DNA of 59,968 nucleotides from Bradyrhizobium sp. AS23.2 (GCF_001908185.1 NZ_LGHM01000102.1:1-59968); one strand, 5' to 3'; positions 42,634 through 52,233 are shown, counted from the first letter of the stretch. Numbers and translations: made by a program. Notes: a model not told the origin generated them from the letters alone.

Positions 42634-43743
42634 ATGCGAAACGCGCTGTTTTCCCGACGCGACATGGTGTGGGCGGGCGGCGCGCTCGCCGTTGGCGCGG
42701 CTCTCGCGAAGCCGTTTGACGCCGCTGCCACCGAGCCCGGCGGGGCTGGTCCAGAGCCGACATCCTGGGTGGATTCGGCGATGCCCGAGGTGACGCATCG
42801 GATGATCGAGACGAACGGTCTCCGCTTGCATGTCGCCGAACAGGGTACCGGCCCGCTCGTCATCCTCTGCCACGGCTTTCCTGAGTGCTGGTATTCCTGG
42901 CGGCATCAACTCCCGGCGCTGGCGAAGGCTGGGTTCCGCGCGGTGGCGCCCGACTTGCGTGGCTATGGGCGCAGCGACCGTCCGGAGGAGGTGGAGAAGT
43001 ATACGATTCTTCACGACATCGGCGACATCGTGGGTCTCGTCGATGCCTTGGGTGCCAAGCAGGCGGTGATCGCCGGTCACGACATCGGCGCCCCGATAGC
43101 ATGGCAAGCTGCGCTTCTGCGCCCCGACCGATTCCGTGCTGTCATCGCGCTCAGCGCGCCGTTCCGGCCGCGGGCGTTTGGCGGTTCGGTGCCGCCGACG
43201 ACGCTCATGCCACGGGACGAGAATGCGGTCTTCTACCAGCTCTTCCTCCAGGGCCCCGAGGCTGAGGCGGCGCTCGGGCGTGACCTGCGACGAACATTTC
43301 GTGCGCAGTTCTACGCGCTCTCGGGCGACAGACCGCCATCAGCGGGCGGAGGGTTTCCTGCGGGGATGATGCCCCGGAAGGGCGCTCTCTTATCCGAACC
43401 TGCGTCCTTGCCGGTCTGGGTCACGGAGTCCGATGTCGATGTTTATGTCGAGGCATTCACGCGCAGCGGGCTGCGCGGTCCCCTCAGTTGGTGGCGCAAC
43501 ATCGATCGCAGCTGGGATCTGTTGGCCGCCTTTGGTGGAGCGGCGGTAACCGTTCCGGCGCTCTACACGGCGGGCGACCGCGACTTCGTTGCCGCCGTGT
43601 TTCAACAGGACATTGCCAGGCAGTCGTCATTCGTTCCGAAGCTTCGTCCAACGATCATGCTGCGAGGCTGCGGACATTGGACCCAGCAGGAGCGCGCTGC
43701 GGAGGTCAGCGCCGCGATGATCGACTTCCTTCGGCAGCTTTAG
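42634..43743 (+). CDS. Tat-exported epoxide-hydrolase-like alpha/beta hydrolase
   Basis: The 369-aa product carries a twin-Arg signal (SRRDMVWAGGALAVGAALA). Its hydrolase core shows the oxyanion loop HGFPECWYSWRHQLPAL, the nucleophile Asp in GHDIGAPIAWQ, and the late His in GHWTQQERAAEVSAAMIDFL. These match epoxide hydrolase or haloacid/fluoroacetate-type dehalogenases. ATG 42634 has AAGGGAG upstream; an ATG at 42607 is less well placed. It is divergent from the LysR gene and followed by a small periplasmic protein gene. Confidence 0.86.
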   Translation: MRNALFSRRDMVWAGGALAVGAALAKPFDAAATEPGGAGPEPTSWVDSAMPEVTHRMIETNGLRLHVAEQGTGPLVILCHGFPECWYSWRHQLPALAKAGFRAVAPDLRGYGRSDRPEEVEKYTILHDIGDIVGLVDALGAKQAVIAGHDIGAPIAWQAALLRPDRFRAVIALSAPFRPRAFGGSVPPTTLMPRDENAVFYQLFLQGPEAEAALGRDLRRTFRAQFYALSGDRPPSAGGGFPAGMMPRKGALLSEPASLPVWVTESDVDVYVEAFTRSGLRGPLSWWRNIDRSWDLLAAFGGAAVTVPALYTAGDRDFVAAVFQQDIARQSSFVPKLRPTIMLRGCGHWTQQERAAEVSAAMIDFLRQL

Positions 43744-43880
43744 CTTGTGCCTGTTGTGTGACTGGCCTGCCGTCACCCAGCGAACTCCAGGCAAATGGCG
43801 TCGCGCGTTCGCGCAGCCATTTCAAAAATTCACAAGAACGACAAACCCGAGAATCTAACCAGACTGAACGAGGTAAGCCG

Positions 43881-44306
43881 ATGAAATTCATAATCCCATT
43901 TCTCGCCGCAGCGCTTCCGGTCGCGGCCGTAGCGCAATCACAGTCCGGGCAAGCCCAAGGCCAAGCTCAAGATCAAACCCAAAGCGCCTCCGCAGTTGTC
44001 CCCAAAACCACCGAGGTGATGGTCATTCTGACTGCCAAGCAGGGCGTAACCCGCCAACAGATCATGGCCATCATGCCGTCCGAGATTCGGGAGACCGTGA
44101 AGCTCTATCTCGATGGAAAAATCCGCCAGTGGTACTCGCATGGCAGGGGCGTTGTCTTCCTGATCGACGCGAAGACCGAGGACGAGGCGCGAGCCATCAT
44201 GGAAACCCTGCCGCTCTCAAAAGAACATTTGATGGATTACAAATATCTTCCGGTCGGACCCTTGATGCCATTAATGGGATTGATGGGCGCGGAAGCAAAG
44301 CAGTGA
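43881..44306 (+). CDS. Periplasmic muconolactone-isomerase-like (ferredoxin-fold) protein
   Basis: The 141-aa product has a signal peptide (MKFIIPFLAAALPVAAVA), then a Gln-rich linker (SQSGQAQGQAQDQTQ) and a ferredoxin-like domain TTEVMVILTAKQGVTRQQIMAIMPSEIRETVKLYLDGKIRQWYSHGRGVVFLIDAKTEDEARAIMETLPLSKEHLMDYKYLPV. Its two beta-alpha-beta units resemble muconolactone isomerase or YciI-like proteins. ATG 43881 has GAGGT upstream. The role may be linked to the hydrolase gene before it. Confidence 0.72.
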   Translation: MKFIIPFLAAALPVAAVAQSQSGQAQGQAQDQTQSASAVVPKTTEVMVILTAKQGVTRQQIMAIMPSEIRETVKLYLDGKIRQWYSHGRGVVFLIDAKTEDEARAIMETLPLSKEHLMDYKYLPVGPLMPLMGLMGAEAKQ

Positions 44307-44452
44307 CTCTCCTCCGCCCATTGGGAGGTTCACCGAACTTGCGGGCGCTATTACCGCCGTGACCCGAACAAGGCGTTCGGCTGATTTCCAAAGAGAAAGG
44401 CGCAGCGGACAATTCTGACCGCTGCCCCTAGGCGTCTCGAAGCAGCAAGCCC

Positions 44453-45598
44453 CTACAGCGACCGCGCGATCAACAGCTTCATGATCTCGTTGGTGCCGCC
44501 ATAGATCTTCTGGATGCGGGAATCGATGAAGATGCGCGAGATCGGGTATTCCTGCATGTAGCCGTAGCCGCCGAACAGCTGGAGGCATTCGTCGGCGGTC
44601 TCGACCTGCTTCTCCGAGCACCAGTATTTCGCCATCGACGCGGTGACGGTGTCGAGGTCCTTGGCGACCAGGCGCTCGACGCACCAGTCGACGAAGACGC
44701 GCGCAATCATGGCTTCGGTCTTGCGCTCGGCGAGCTTGAAGGCTGTGTTCTGGAAGTCCATCAGCGGCTTGCCGAACGCTTTCCGCTCCTTGGTGTAGTC
44801 GGTGGTGAGCTTCACAGCGCGCTCCATCGAGGCGACGGCGCCGACCGCGAGCGCGAGGCGCTCCTGCGGCAATTGCTGCATCAACTGGACAAAGCCCTGG
44901 CCTTCCTCCTTGCCGAGCAGGTTCTCGGGCGGCACCGTGACATTGTCGAAGAAAAGCTCTGACGTGTCGGAGGCGTGCAGGCCGATCTTGTCGAGGTTGC
45001 GCCCGCGCTTGTAACCGTCCGCGCCTGATGTCTCGACCACGATCAGCGAGATGCCCTTGGCGCCGACATCTCCAGTGCGTGCGACCACGATGACGAGATC
45101 GGCGGCCTGGCCGTTGGTGATGAAGGTCTTCTGGCCGTTGATGACGTAGGAATTGCCCTGCTTCTTCGCGGTGGTCTTGACGCTCTGCAGGTCCGAGCCG
45201 GTGCCGGGCTCGGTCATGGCGATGGCGCCGACCATCTCGCCCGAGGCCATCTTCGGCAGCCAGCGCTTCTTCTGCTCCTCCGAGCCGTAATTGAGGATGT
45301 AATGCGCAACGATGGCGCTGTGCACGGAGACGCCGGTCGTCAGCTCCGGAACGGTGCTTTCGAGGTCGTCCAGCACGGCGGCATCATAGGCGAAGGTCGC
45401 GCCCAGCCCGCCATATTCCTCGGGCACGCTTGCCAGCAGCGCGCCCATCTCGCCGAGCCCGCGCCAGGCGAACCGGTCGACCATCTTGTGCTCGCGCCAT
45501 TTCTCGGCGTGCGGCGCCAGGTCTTTGGCAAGATATTTCCGGAACTGGTCGCGGAAAACGTCGAGCTCTTCGGTCATCCAGGAGGAGCGGTAGGACAT
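44453..45598 (-). CDS. Acyl-CoA dehydrogenase
   Basis: The 381-aa flavoenzyme has the full set of family motifs: VPEEYGGLGATFAYDAAV, GAIAMTEPGTGSDLQSVKTTAKKQGNSYVINGQKTFITNGQ, KIGLHASDTSELFFDNVTVP, RKAFGKPLMDFQNTAFKLAE and the terminal LFGGYGYMQEYPISRIFIDSRIQKIYGGTNEIMKLLIARSL, whose GGTNE segment follows the catalytic base region. It oxidises an acyl-CoA to the 2-enoyl form; chain length cannot be told. ATG 45598 (MSYRSSW) is favoured; ATG 45580 (MTEELDVF) is possible. Confidence 0.93.
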   Translation of the reverse strand: MSYRSSWMTEELDVFRDQFRKYLAKDLAPHAEKWREHKMVDRFAWRGLGEMGALLASVPEEYGGLGATFAYDAAVLDDLESTVPELTTGVSVHSAIVAHYILNYGSEEQKKRWLPKMASGEMVGAIAMTEPGTGSDLQSVKTTAKKQGNSYVINGQKTFITNGQAADLVIVVARTGDVGAKGISLIVVETSGADGYKRGRNLDKIGLHASDTSELFFDNVTVPPENLLGKEEGQGFVQLMQQLPQERLALAVGAVASMERAVKLTTDYTKERKAFGKPLMDFQNTAFKLAERKTEAMIARVFVDWCVERLVAKDLDTVTASMAKYWCSEKQVETADECLQLFGGYGYMQEYPISRIFIDSRIQKIYGGTNEIMKLLIARSL

Positions 45599-45723
45599 GA
45601 TTACCTCGGTTGGTGCGGCTTGCCGGCTTGGTAGGCCAGCCGGCCGCGGCAATTATTGTGTTTTCAGGCTGCGCCGGCGACGCTACCAAGGGGCCGGGTT
45701 CGCGTCTGTTGGGATGTCTGACA

Positions 45724-46401
45724 TTGGCTGTCAAAACTCAAGAGCTCAAGCTCGACATCGAGCGCATCGGCACGGTCTCGGCGATCCTGGTGCAGCCGGA
45801 CAATGCACGCGCCTGCTACGTCCTGGCGCATGGCGCGGGGGCCGATATGCGGCATTCGTTCATGGACAAGGTCGCGGCGGGCCTTGCAGACCGCGGCATT
45901 GCGACGTTGCGGTTCAATTTTCCCTATATGGAGAACAAGCAGCGCCGCCCCGACCAGCCGGCGGTGGCGCACGCCACCATCCGCGCAGCGGTCGAGGAGG
46001 CGGCGCGGCTCTGCCCCGGACTGAAGCTGGTCGCAGGCGGAAAGTCGTTCGGCGGGCGCATGACATCGCAGGCGCAGTCAAAGGCGCCGTTGCCGGGTGT
46101 GAAGGGGCTCGCGTTCCTCGGCTTTCCCCTGCATGCCGACAAGAAGCCGTCGACCGAGCGCGCCGAGCACCTCGCCAGCATCGCAGTCCCCATGCTGTTC
46201 CTGCAAGGCACGCGCGATGGGCTTGCCGATCCCGGCTACCTCAAGCCCGTGATCGAGACGCTCGGTCCGAAGGCGAAGTTGCATGAGATCGCAGGCGGCG
46301 ATCATTCCTTCGCGGTGCTAAAAAAGTCCGGCCGCTCCAACGAGGAGGCGCTTGCAGAGGTGCTCGACACGCTCGCCGTCTGGATCGTCGAGATCGCCTG
46401 A
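45724..46401 (+). CDS. Dienelactone-hydrolase-like alpha/beta hydrolase
   Basis: The protein (225 aa from TTG 45724) has CYVLAHGAGADMRHSFMDKVAAGL, the strand-helix segment IATLRFNFPYMENKQRRPDQP, the nucleophile elbow GGKSFGGRM, MLFLQGTRDGLADP with the Asp, and AGGDHSFAVLKK with the His. It resembles KANL3/Tex30-like hydrolases. The start is unclear: TTG 45724 is the first candidate before the conserved sequence, and a longer frame opens at 45610. It is divergent from the dehydrogenase gene. Confidence 0.78.
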   Translation: MAVKTQELKLDIERIGTVSAILVQPDNARACYVLAHGAGADMRHSFMDKVAAGLADRGIATLRFNFPYMENKQRRPDQPAVAHATIRAAVEEAARLCPGLKLVAGGKSFGGRMTSQAQSKAPLPGVKGLAFLGFPLHADKKPSTERAEHLASIAVPMLFLQGTRDGLADPGYLKPVIETLGPKAKLHEIAGGDHSFAVLKKSGRSNEEALAEVLDTLAVWIVEIA

Positions 46402-46404
46402 GAC

Positions 46405-47379
46405 TCACGCGGCGTAGAGTCCCTTGTCACGCGCCTTCTGGATCGCGAGCGCGGCAATGAGATCGAGCGTCGGCGTCGACAGGCCGGCAGTGCGTGCGAA
46501 AGCGGCTGGCGCCTTTACCAGCACGTCGATCTCCATGGTGCGGCCGAGCTCGTAATCCTGCAGCAGCGACGGCTTGTGGTTGGGTGCGGGGCCGCCGCGC
46601 GTGACGCGCTTGACCTCGGGGATGAAGTGCTGGGCAATGTCGTTGGCCTCGTTCAGCATGCGCGGAATGACCTCGGCGAAGGCGGGGTCGTCGCGCACGC
46701 CGCGCGCGGTCTGGCCGGTCAGCAGGCACAGCACCGACAGCGACATGTTGGTCAGCAGCTTTGACCAGATCGCTTCGCGGATCTCGGCCACCGGCGGCGA
46801 TTCCAGCCGTGCGTCGTTCAGCACGCCGCGAAATTTTGTAATCCGCTCGCAATTGCGGTCGTCGCATTCACCGATCAGCAGGCGGTTGCGGTCCGGCGTG
46901 AGGTTTTGCACGACGCCCGGCGTGACGACTTCGTTGGAGGAGAAGATCACGCCGCCGATGATCCGCTCCTTCGGGATGCAGGCGCGCAGGCGCCCGCCCG
47001 GGTCGAGGAAGGAAATGTCGGGCGGGGTGGGGTGCCGCGGCGGCAGGCCGATGCCGTACCACCAGGGAATGCCGTTCTGTGCGAACACGATCGCGGTGTC
47101 GTCCTGGAGCAGCGGCTTGATGCTGGCGACCAGCCCCTGAAGCGCGGTGGCCTTCAGCGTGCTGATCACGACGTCCTGCGGGCCGAGCTGGGCCGGATCG
47201 CCCGAGGCGTTCACCTTGGCTGAGACCTCGGAATCGCCGACGCGCAGCTTGAGGCCTCCCGCGCGGACGGCCTCCAGATGCGCGCCCCGCATCACGCACG
47301 AGACCTCATGGCCGGCACGCGCCAGCCGTACCGCAATGTGGCTGCCGACGGCGCCCGCGCCGAAAATGCAGATGCGCAT
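46405..47379 (-). CDS. Ketopantoate reductase (ApbA/PanE) family protein
   Basis: The 324-aa product begins MRICIFGAGAVGSHIAVRLARAGHEVSCVMRGAHLEAVRAGGLKLRVGD (Rossmann GAGAVG). It goes on through DVVISTLKATALQGLV, FAQNGIPWWYGIGLPP and WSKLLTNMSLSVLCLLTGQ to KPSLLQDYELGRTMEIDVLVKAPAAFARTAGLSTPTLDLI. It reduces a 2-keto acid with NADPH. A paralogue lies at 32948-33955. The stop is 3 nt from the convergent hydrolase stop. Confidence 0.87.
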   Translation of the reverse strand: MRICIFGAGAVGSHIAVRLARAGHEVSCVMRGAHLEAVRAGGLKLRVGDSEVSAKVNASGDPAQLGPQDVVISTLKATALQGLVASIKPLLQDDTAIVFAQNGIPWWYGIGLPPRHPTPPDISFLDPGGRLRACIPKERIIGGVIFSSNEVVTPGVVQNLTPDRNRLLIGECDDRNCERITKFRGVLNDARLESPPVAEIREAIWSKLLTNMSLSVLCLLTGQTARGVRDDPAFAEVIPRMLNEANDIAQHFIPEVKRVTRGGPAPNHKPSLLQDYELGRTMEIDVLVKAPAAFARTAGLSTPTLDLIAALAIQKARDKGLYAA

Positions 47380-47537
47380 GTGATGTCCCGTCTCTAATCC
47401 CCTGGCTGCCGCCCGGCGCCAGCATGACACAAGCCGCCATGCGATGGGCGCGACCGCCCCACGCCGGAAAGATATGGATCGGGGCGCGCGGGATCGGCCA
47501 TAGTGCGCGGCAAACAAAACTGACCGGAGGAACGCCG

Positions 47538-48341
47538 ATGACCGCCAGCCCCGTCCTGTGGACCCTCGATGCGCGCGGGGTCGCGACCGTCACCCTGAAC
47601 CGGCCCGAGGTCAACAACGCCTATGACGGCGCGCTGATCGCGGGTGTGCTGGCGGCCATGGACGATCTCGGCAAGAAGCCCAACCTTCGCGTCGTCGTGC
47701 TCCGGGGCAATGGCAAGCACTTCCAGGCCGGCGCCGATCTGAAATGGATCAACGGCGTTCGGCCGCAATCGGCAGAGGCGAACGAGGCGGCGTCGCGGGC
47801 GACCTTCGAGGCCGTGCAGCGGCTCAATACATTGCCGATCCCGACCGTCGCGCTGGTGCAGGGCGGCTGTTTTGGTGGCGGCACCGGCGTGATCGCGGCC
47901 TGCGATGTCGTGATCGCGGCGGACAACGCCCTGTTCTCCATCACCGAAGTGCGCTGGGGCCTGACCGCCGCCATCATCATCCCGCAGCTCTGCGACGCGA
48001 TCGGCGTGCGCCAGGTACGCCGCTACGCGCTCACCGGCGAGCGCTTTGGCGCCGAGGACGCCCGTCGCATCGGTCTCGTCCATGAGGTGGTGCCGCTTGC
48101 CGATCTCGACACCGCAGGTGCCAAGGTGGTGGAGCAACTGCTTGCCAACGGGCCGGAGGCGATGGCAGAGACCAAACGGCTTGCGTTGGAGAGCTCGTTC
48201 GGCGGAATGGCGGTGGACGATGCGGCGTACACGCGGCTCGTGCACCTGCATTCGGTCAAGCGCCAGAGCGCGGAGGCGGCGGAAGGACTGGCGTCGTTCG
48301 CCGAGAAGCGGGCCGCGAATTGGGGCGGCGGGAAAGGCTGA
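47538..48341 (+). CDS. Enoyl-CoA hydratase/isomerase (methylglutaconyl-CoA hydratase-like)
   Basis: The 267-aa crotonase has VATVTLNRPEVNNAYDGALIAGVLAAMDDL, KHFQAGADLKWING (oxyanion segment 1), VALVQGGCFGGGTGVIAACDVVIAADNALFSITEVRWGL (segment 2) and ISP-like AEDARRIGLVHEVVP. The segment pattern fits methylglutaconyl-CoA hydratase/LiuC-type enzymes of leucine breakdown. ATG 47538 follows CGGAGG. It is divergent from the ketopantoate-reductase-like gene. Confidence 0.87.
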   Translation: MTASPVLWTLDARGVATVTLNRPEVNNAYDGALIAGVLAAMDDLGKKPNLRVVVLRGNGKHFQAGADLKWINGVRPQSAEANEAASRATFEAVQRLNTLPIPTVALVQGGCFGGGTGVIAACDVVIAADNALFSITEVRWGLTAAIIIPQLCDAIGVRQVRRYALTGERFGAEDARRIGLVHEVVPLADLDTAGAKVVEQLLANGPEAMAETKRLALESSFGGMAVDDAAYTRLVHLHSVKRQSAEAAEGLASFAEKRAANWGGGKG

Positions 48342-48352
48342 GCGCTAGCCGC

Positions 48353-48625
48353 TCAGCAGCCGCGGCAGATGTTGCTGATGCTGCGATAGACGGCGTCGTC
48401 GTCCTGCCGCATCTGCTGCAGCGATTGAAGCGTGCTGCTCTTGTCGGCTGGCGCGGCGGGCTTGCGTCTCGCGGCCAGCTCTTCCTCCTGCTGCTTGTAG
48501 CAGGCCTCGCGATCGGCCTTGGCCTGGATGAAGCGGCAGTTCTGCTCCAGGGCTGCGGCGGGAGCGGCTGAGATCGCGAGTGCGACGAGAGCGGGCGACG
48601 CGAATTTCACGAATGTCGAATCCAT
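48353..48625 (-). CDS. Small exported hypothetical protein
   Basis: The 90-aa product has a signal peptide (PALVALAISAAPAAAL), then EQNCRFIQAKADREACYKQQEEELAARRK and a C-terminal Cys pair (ICRGC). No family is recognised. It ends 11 nt from the convergent crotonase stop. Confidence 0.65.
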   Translation of the reverse strand: MDSTFVKFASPALVALAISAAPAAALEQNCRFIQAKADREACYKQQEEELAARRKPAAPADKSSTLQSLQQMRQDDDAVYRSISNICRGC

Positions 48626-48692
48626 GGCGGCCCTTCTCTCAGGTCCGCCCTACGAGAGCAACTGCCATATTGTGACGAGTGCGCGGCAAGGC

Positions 48693-49577
48693 TTACAGCG
48701 ACGGTGCGAGTGACGTTTTCAGCAGGGTGAGCAGTGCCTGCACCGCGGCTGCATTCCGTCGCCGCTCGGGGATCGCAGCTTTGATCCACAGCTCGGGAAT
48801 TGGGAAATCGCGCAGCACCGGCTTGAGCGTCCCGTCGCGCAGCGCATCAGCAACCAGATAGTGCGACAACAGTGCGATGCCGTTGCCGGCGATCGCGCTG
48901 CGCGCCAGCACATGCCCCTCGTTGGAGGAGAGCAGCGGGCTGACCTGGATGCTGATGCGGCCGCGTGGTCCGTCGAAAATCCATTCGGGGCCGGTCGGCA
49001 GGAAACTGAGGCAACGATGATCGACGAGATCGCGCGGATGCTTTGGTGTTCCGTGCTTCTTCAAATAGGCCGGTGAAGCGCAGAGCAGCCGCTTCAGCGG
49101 GCACAGCGGCTCGTCGACCACGCCGCCGAACGAATGCGGGAAGGCGCCGATGGCGATGTCAAAGCCTTCGGTGACGGGATCGACGGGACGATCGATCAGG
49201 ACGATCTCGAGTTTCAGCCGCGGGTTCTGCGTCTGAAACGCGCTGAAGGCCTCGGCGAGGTGCGCCACCGTCAGCGAGGTCGGCGCCTTGATGCGGAGGT
49301 GATCGACGAGATCGTGGCCCTTCTCGCCCATGCGGGAGAGAAGGTCCGTGGCATCGGTGACGACACCGCGCGCGCGATGCACGTAGCGCTGCCCGGCTTC
49401 GGTGAGTCGCAATTGCCGGGTCGAGCGATGAAACAGTGACGTCCCGACCCGCGTCTCCAACTGCGTCACGCGCTTTGCGACGACCGAGGTCGAGACGCCG
49501 AGCTTTCGCGCGGCGGCGGAGAAGCCGGCCGCATCCGCGGTGGCGAGAAACGCCTGAAGGTTCACCAGAATGTCCAT
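48693..49577 (-). CDS. LysR-family transcription regulator
   Basis: The 294-aa product has the N-terminal helix-turn-helix (LQAFLATADAAGFSAAARKLGVSTSVVAKRVTQLETRVGTSLFHRSTRQLRLTEAG) and an effector-binding domain (LRIKAPTSLTVAHLAEAFSAFQTQNPRLKLEIVL). It is divergent from the FAD oxidoreductase/ABC genes, 110 nt apart, so it probably controls them. In the gap, CTTTC-N9-GAAAG (about 49583-49601) is an inverted repeat of the spacing often found at LysR sites. Confidence 0.92.
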   Translation of the reverse strand: MDILVNLQAFLATADAAGFSAAARKLGVSTSVVAKRVTQLETRVGTSLFHRSTRQLRLTEAGQRYVHRARGVVTDATDLLSRMGEKGHDLVDHLRIKAPTSLTVAHLAEAFSAFQTQNPRLKLEIVLIDRPVDPVTEGFDIAIGAFPHSFGGVVDEPLCPLKRLLCASPAYLKKHGTPKHPRDLVDHRCLSFLPTGPEWIFDGPRGRISIQVSPLLSSNEGHVLARSAIAGNGIALLSHYLVADALRDGTLKPVLRDFPIPELWIKAAIPERRRNAAAVQALLTLLKTSLAPSL

Positions 49578-49687
49578 CTCGACCTTTCGCGATTCGAGAA
49601 AGCTGATCGCGTATTTAGGTGGATTGTAGCCCGGCTCGCGTTAATTCATAGTCGCCTCGAGCAAAGGATTTTGGGAGCGGACGCGCC

Positions 49688-51052
49688 ATGCGGGCCACGA
49701 TGATCGAAGAACCGGCACGAAAGGTGCCGCTCTACGGCGAATATGAAGTCGTCGTTCTCGGCGGCGGGCCGGCCGGCATCGTGGCGGCGGCTTCCGCAGC
49801 GCGGGCGGGACGGCGGACCCTGCTGATCGAGCGCTACGGTTTTCTTGGCGGCATGGGCACCGCTGCCGGCGTCACCAATTTCTGCGGCCTGCATGGCAAT
49901 GTCTACGGCCAGGCCCACCGGCTGGTGCAGGGCATGGCGTCCGAGCTGCTGGCGCGGATCGACCGCCTGAACGGCCTCAATGCGCCGCATCTGATCCTCG
50001 GCAAGGTCTTTGCGCAGGCCTACGACACCGCGGCCTACAAGATCGCGGCCGATGAACTTCTGGTAAGCCACAAGGTGGACATCCTCTTCCACGCGCTCGG
50101 CGCCGGCGTGGTGATGGGCGCTGATCGCCGCATCAACGCCCTGATGGTCGAGACCAAGGCCGGCCGGCAGGCGGTACGATCCGAGATCTTCATCGACTGC
50201 TCCGGCGACGGCGATCTCGCGGTCTGGGCCGGCGCGCCGTTCGAGGTCGGCGATGAACACGGTCATCCAATGTACCCCTCGATGATGCTCCGTCTCAACG
50301 GCATCGATCCCGAGAAGGCGGGCGATGCCTGGCGCACGATCCCGCAATTGATGGAGAAGGCCATCGCCGCCGGCACGCATAAATTCCCGCGCAAGAGCGC
50401 GATCGTGCGGCCGCAGAAGTCCGGCATCGAATGGCGGGTGAATTTCACGCAAGTTGCGCGCGAGGACGGCCATGCCATCAACGGCATCGAGCCCGACGAT
50501 CTCACCCGCGGCGAGATCGAGGGCCGCAAGCAGGCGCGCGCCGCGTTCGAATTCCTGCGCACCGTGCCGGGCTTCGAGAAGTCCTACATCGTCGACCTGC
50601 CGCCGCAGCTCGGCATCCGCGAAACCCGCCGCATCAAGGGCGGCTACCAGCTCAGCGGCGAGGACGTGCTCGGCTGTGCCTCTTTCGAGGATTCGATTGG
50701 CGTCAATGGCTGGCCGATCGAGGCCCATGTTCCCGGCGATGTCGTCTTCACCTTCCCGCCGATTCCGGAATCGCGCGGCTATAACGAGCTGCCCTACCGG
50801 ATGCTGCTGCCCGAGGGCGTCGACAATCTTCTCGTCGCCGGCCGTTGCGCCTCGATGACCCATGAGGGCCAGTCGGCGGCGCGGGTCTCCGGCGCCTGCT
50901 TCGTGATGGGGGAGGCGGCCGGTTCCGCAGCAGTGCTGGCGCTCTCCGGAAACCGGAACCCGCGTGACATCCCGGTTGAAAAATTGCAGGAAACGTTGAA
51001 ACAACAGGGCGCCTTCATCGGGCGGGACCAGCCCGTCCCCGAGGGCCTGTAA
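49688..51052 (+). CDS. FAD-dependent oxidoreductase (FAD_oxidored family)
   Basis: The 454-aa product begins with a dinucleotide fold VVVLGGGPAGIVAAASAARAGRRTLLIERYGFLGGMGTAAGV (residues about 19-60). It contains the family segments EIFIDCSGDGDLAVWAGAPFE, PPQLGIRETRRIKGGYQLSGEDV and NLLVAGRCASMTHEGQSAARVSGACFVMGEAAGSAA. The pattern belongs to the PF12831 flavoprotein family, most members of which have unknown substrates. The ABC binding-protein gene follows 46 nt on, so it probably acts on the imported compound. Confidence 0.88.
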   Translation: MRATMIEEPARKVPLYGEYEVVVLGGGPAGIVAAASAARAGRRTLLIERYGFLGGMGTAAGVTNFCGLHGNVYGQAHRLVQGMASELLARIDRLNGLNAPHLILGKVFAQAYDTAAYKIAADELLVSHKVDILFHALGAGVVMGADRRINALMVETKAGRQAVRSEIFIDCSGDGDLAVWAGAPFEVGDEHGHPMYPSMMLRLNGIDPEKAGDAWRTIPQLMEKAIAAGTHKFPRKSAIVRPQKSGIEWRVNFTQVAREDGHAINGIEPDDLTRGEIEGRKQARAAFEFLRTVPGFEKSYIVDLPPQLGIRETRRIKGGYQLSGEDVLGCASFEDSIGVNGWPIEAHVPGDVVFTFPPIPESRGYNELPYRMLLPEGVDNLLVAGRCASMTHEGQSAARVSGACFVMGEAAGSAAVLALSGNRNPRDIPVEKLQETLKQQGAFIGRDQPVPEGL

Positions 51053-51098
51053 CGGACTGCAACAGAACGACCGAGAGAAATACGACGGAGGAGACGGG

Positions 51099-52103
51099 AT
51101 GATCGGAATTGCGCGGCTCGCACTTGCGGGCCTGGTGGCGATCATGGCGATGGGCACGGCGAAGGCCGAGGACGCGCTGAAGGCCAAGATCGGCGTGCTC
51201 CGCCTGTCGTCCTCCGCGCCCGTCTTCATCGCACAGGACAAGGGATACTTTCGCGAGGCCGGCCTCGACGTCGAGCTGAAGTTCTTTGATGCGGCGCAGC
51301 CGATCGCGGTTGCGACCACTTCGGGCGACGTCGATTTCGGCGTCACCGCGTTCACGGCCGGCCTCTACAATCTTGCCGGCAAGGGCGTGCTGAAGGTGAT
51401 AGGCGGCATGAGCCGCGAGAAGGCCGGCTATCCCCTGATCGGCTATTTTGCTAGCAACAATGCCTATGCGGCCGGGCTGAAGACGCCGAAGGACCTCGCG
51501 GGCAAGCGCGTCGCGGTGACGCAGGTCGGATCAAGCTTCCACTATTCACTCGGCCTGCTCGCCGACAAATACGGCTTCAAGCTCGCGGACGTGAAGATCG
51601 TGCCGCTGCAATCGCTGTCGAACGCGGCCGCTGCGCTGAAGGGCGAGACGGTCGATGCGGCGCTGCTTCCTGTCTCCACCGCGCGAAAGCTGATGGATGA
51701 GGGCGGCGCGAAGTTTTTGGGCTGGGTCGGCGACGAAACGCCCTGGCAATTGGGCGCGGTGTTCGCCTCGCCGAAGACGCTGACCAACAAGGCGCTGGTG
51801 ACGAAGCTGCTCGTCGCCCTCGCAAAGGCCGATCGCGAATATCACGACGTCATCCTCGCCGCGATGAAGGACGGCGTCGCGCCGGTCAACGAGCAGACAA
51901 AACCGCTGTTGGAGATCATCGCAAAGTACACCAACCTGCCGCTCGAGCAGGTGGTCGGCAATTGCGCCTATATCGATCCCGACGGCAAGCTCGACGTCAA
52001 GAACGTCGACAACCAGATCAAATGGCTCCGGGAGCAGGGCTTCGCCGACAAGGGCTTTGATGCCAATTCGATCATCGCCAAGGATTATGTGAAGGCGGAT
52101 TGA
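51099..52103 (+). CDS. ABC transporter substrate-binding protein, SsuA/NMT1-like
   Basis: The 334-aa periplasmic protein has a signal peptide (LALAGLVAIMAMGTAKA) and a type II binding fold of the nitrate/sulfonate/taurine class: KIGVLRLSSSAPVFIAQDKGYFREAGLDVELKFFDAAQPIAVATTSGDVDFGVTAFTAGL, then GKRVAVTQVGSSFHYSLGLLADKYGF. It belongs with the ATPase and permease genes downstream. The repeat at 52126-52233 separates it from the ATPase gene. Ligand unknown. Confidence 0.9.
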   Translation: MIGIARLALAGLVAIMAMGTAKAEDALKAKIGVLRLSSSAPVFIAQDKGYFREAGLDVELKFFDAAQPIAVATTSGDVDFGVTAFTAGLYNLAGKGVLKVIGGMSREKAGYPLIGYFASNNAYAAGLKTPKDLAGKRVAVTQVGSSFHYSLGLLADKYGFKLADVKIVPLQSLSNAAAALKGETVDAALLPVSTARKLMDEGGAKFLGWVGDETPWQLGAVFASPKTLTNKALVTKLLVALAKADREYHDVILAAMKDGVAPVNEQTKPLLEIIAKYTNLPLEQVVGNCAYIDPDGKLDVKNVDNQIKWLREQGFADKGFDANSIIAKDYVKAD

Positions 52104-52125
52104 TGCTTCGCGCGCCTTTCCAAAC

Positions 52126-52233
52126 CCGTCATCCTGAGGTGCTCGCGAAGCGAGCCTCGAAGGATGCCCGGCCGGGCGGCATCCGGGCCGTCGATCCTTC
52201 GAGACGCCGCTTCGCGGCTCCTCAGGATGACGG
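52126..52233. repeat. Extragenic inverted repeat, CTCACCCTGAGG/CATCCTGAGG family
   Basis: CCGTCATCCTGAGGTGCTCG and CGCGGCTCCTCAGGATGACGG are outer arms; CCTCGAAGGATG/ATCCTTCGAGACG are inner. It lies inside the ABC operon between the binding-protein and ATPase genes, so it may tune relative transcript levels. Confidence 0.8.
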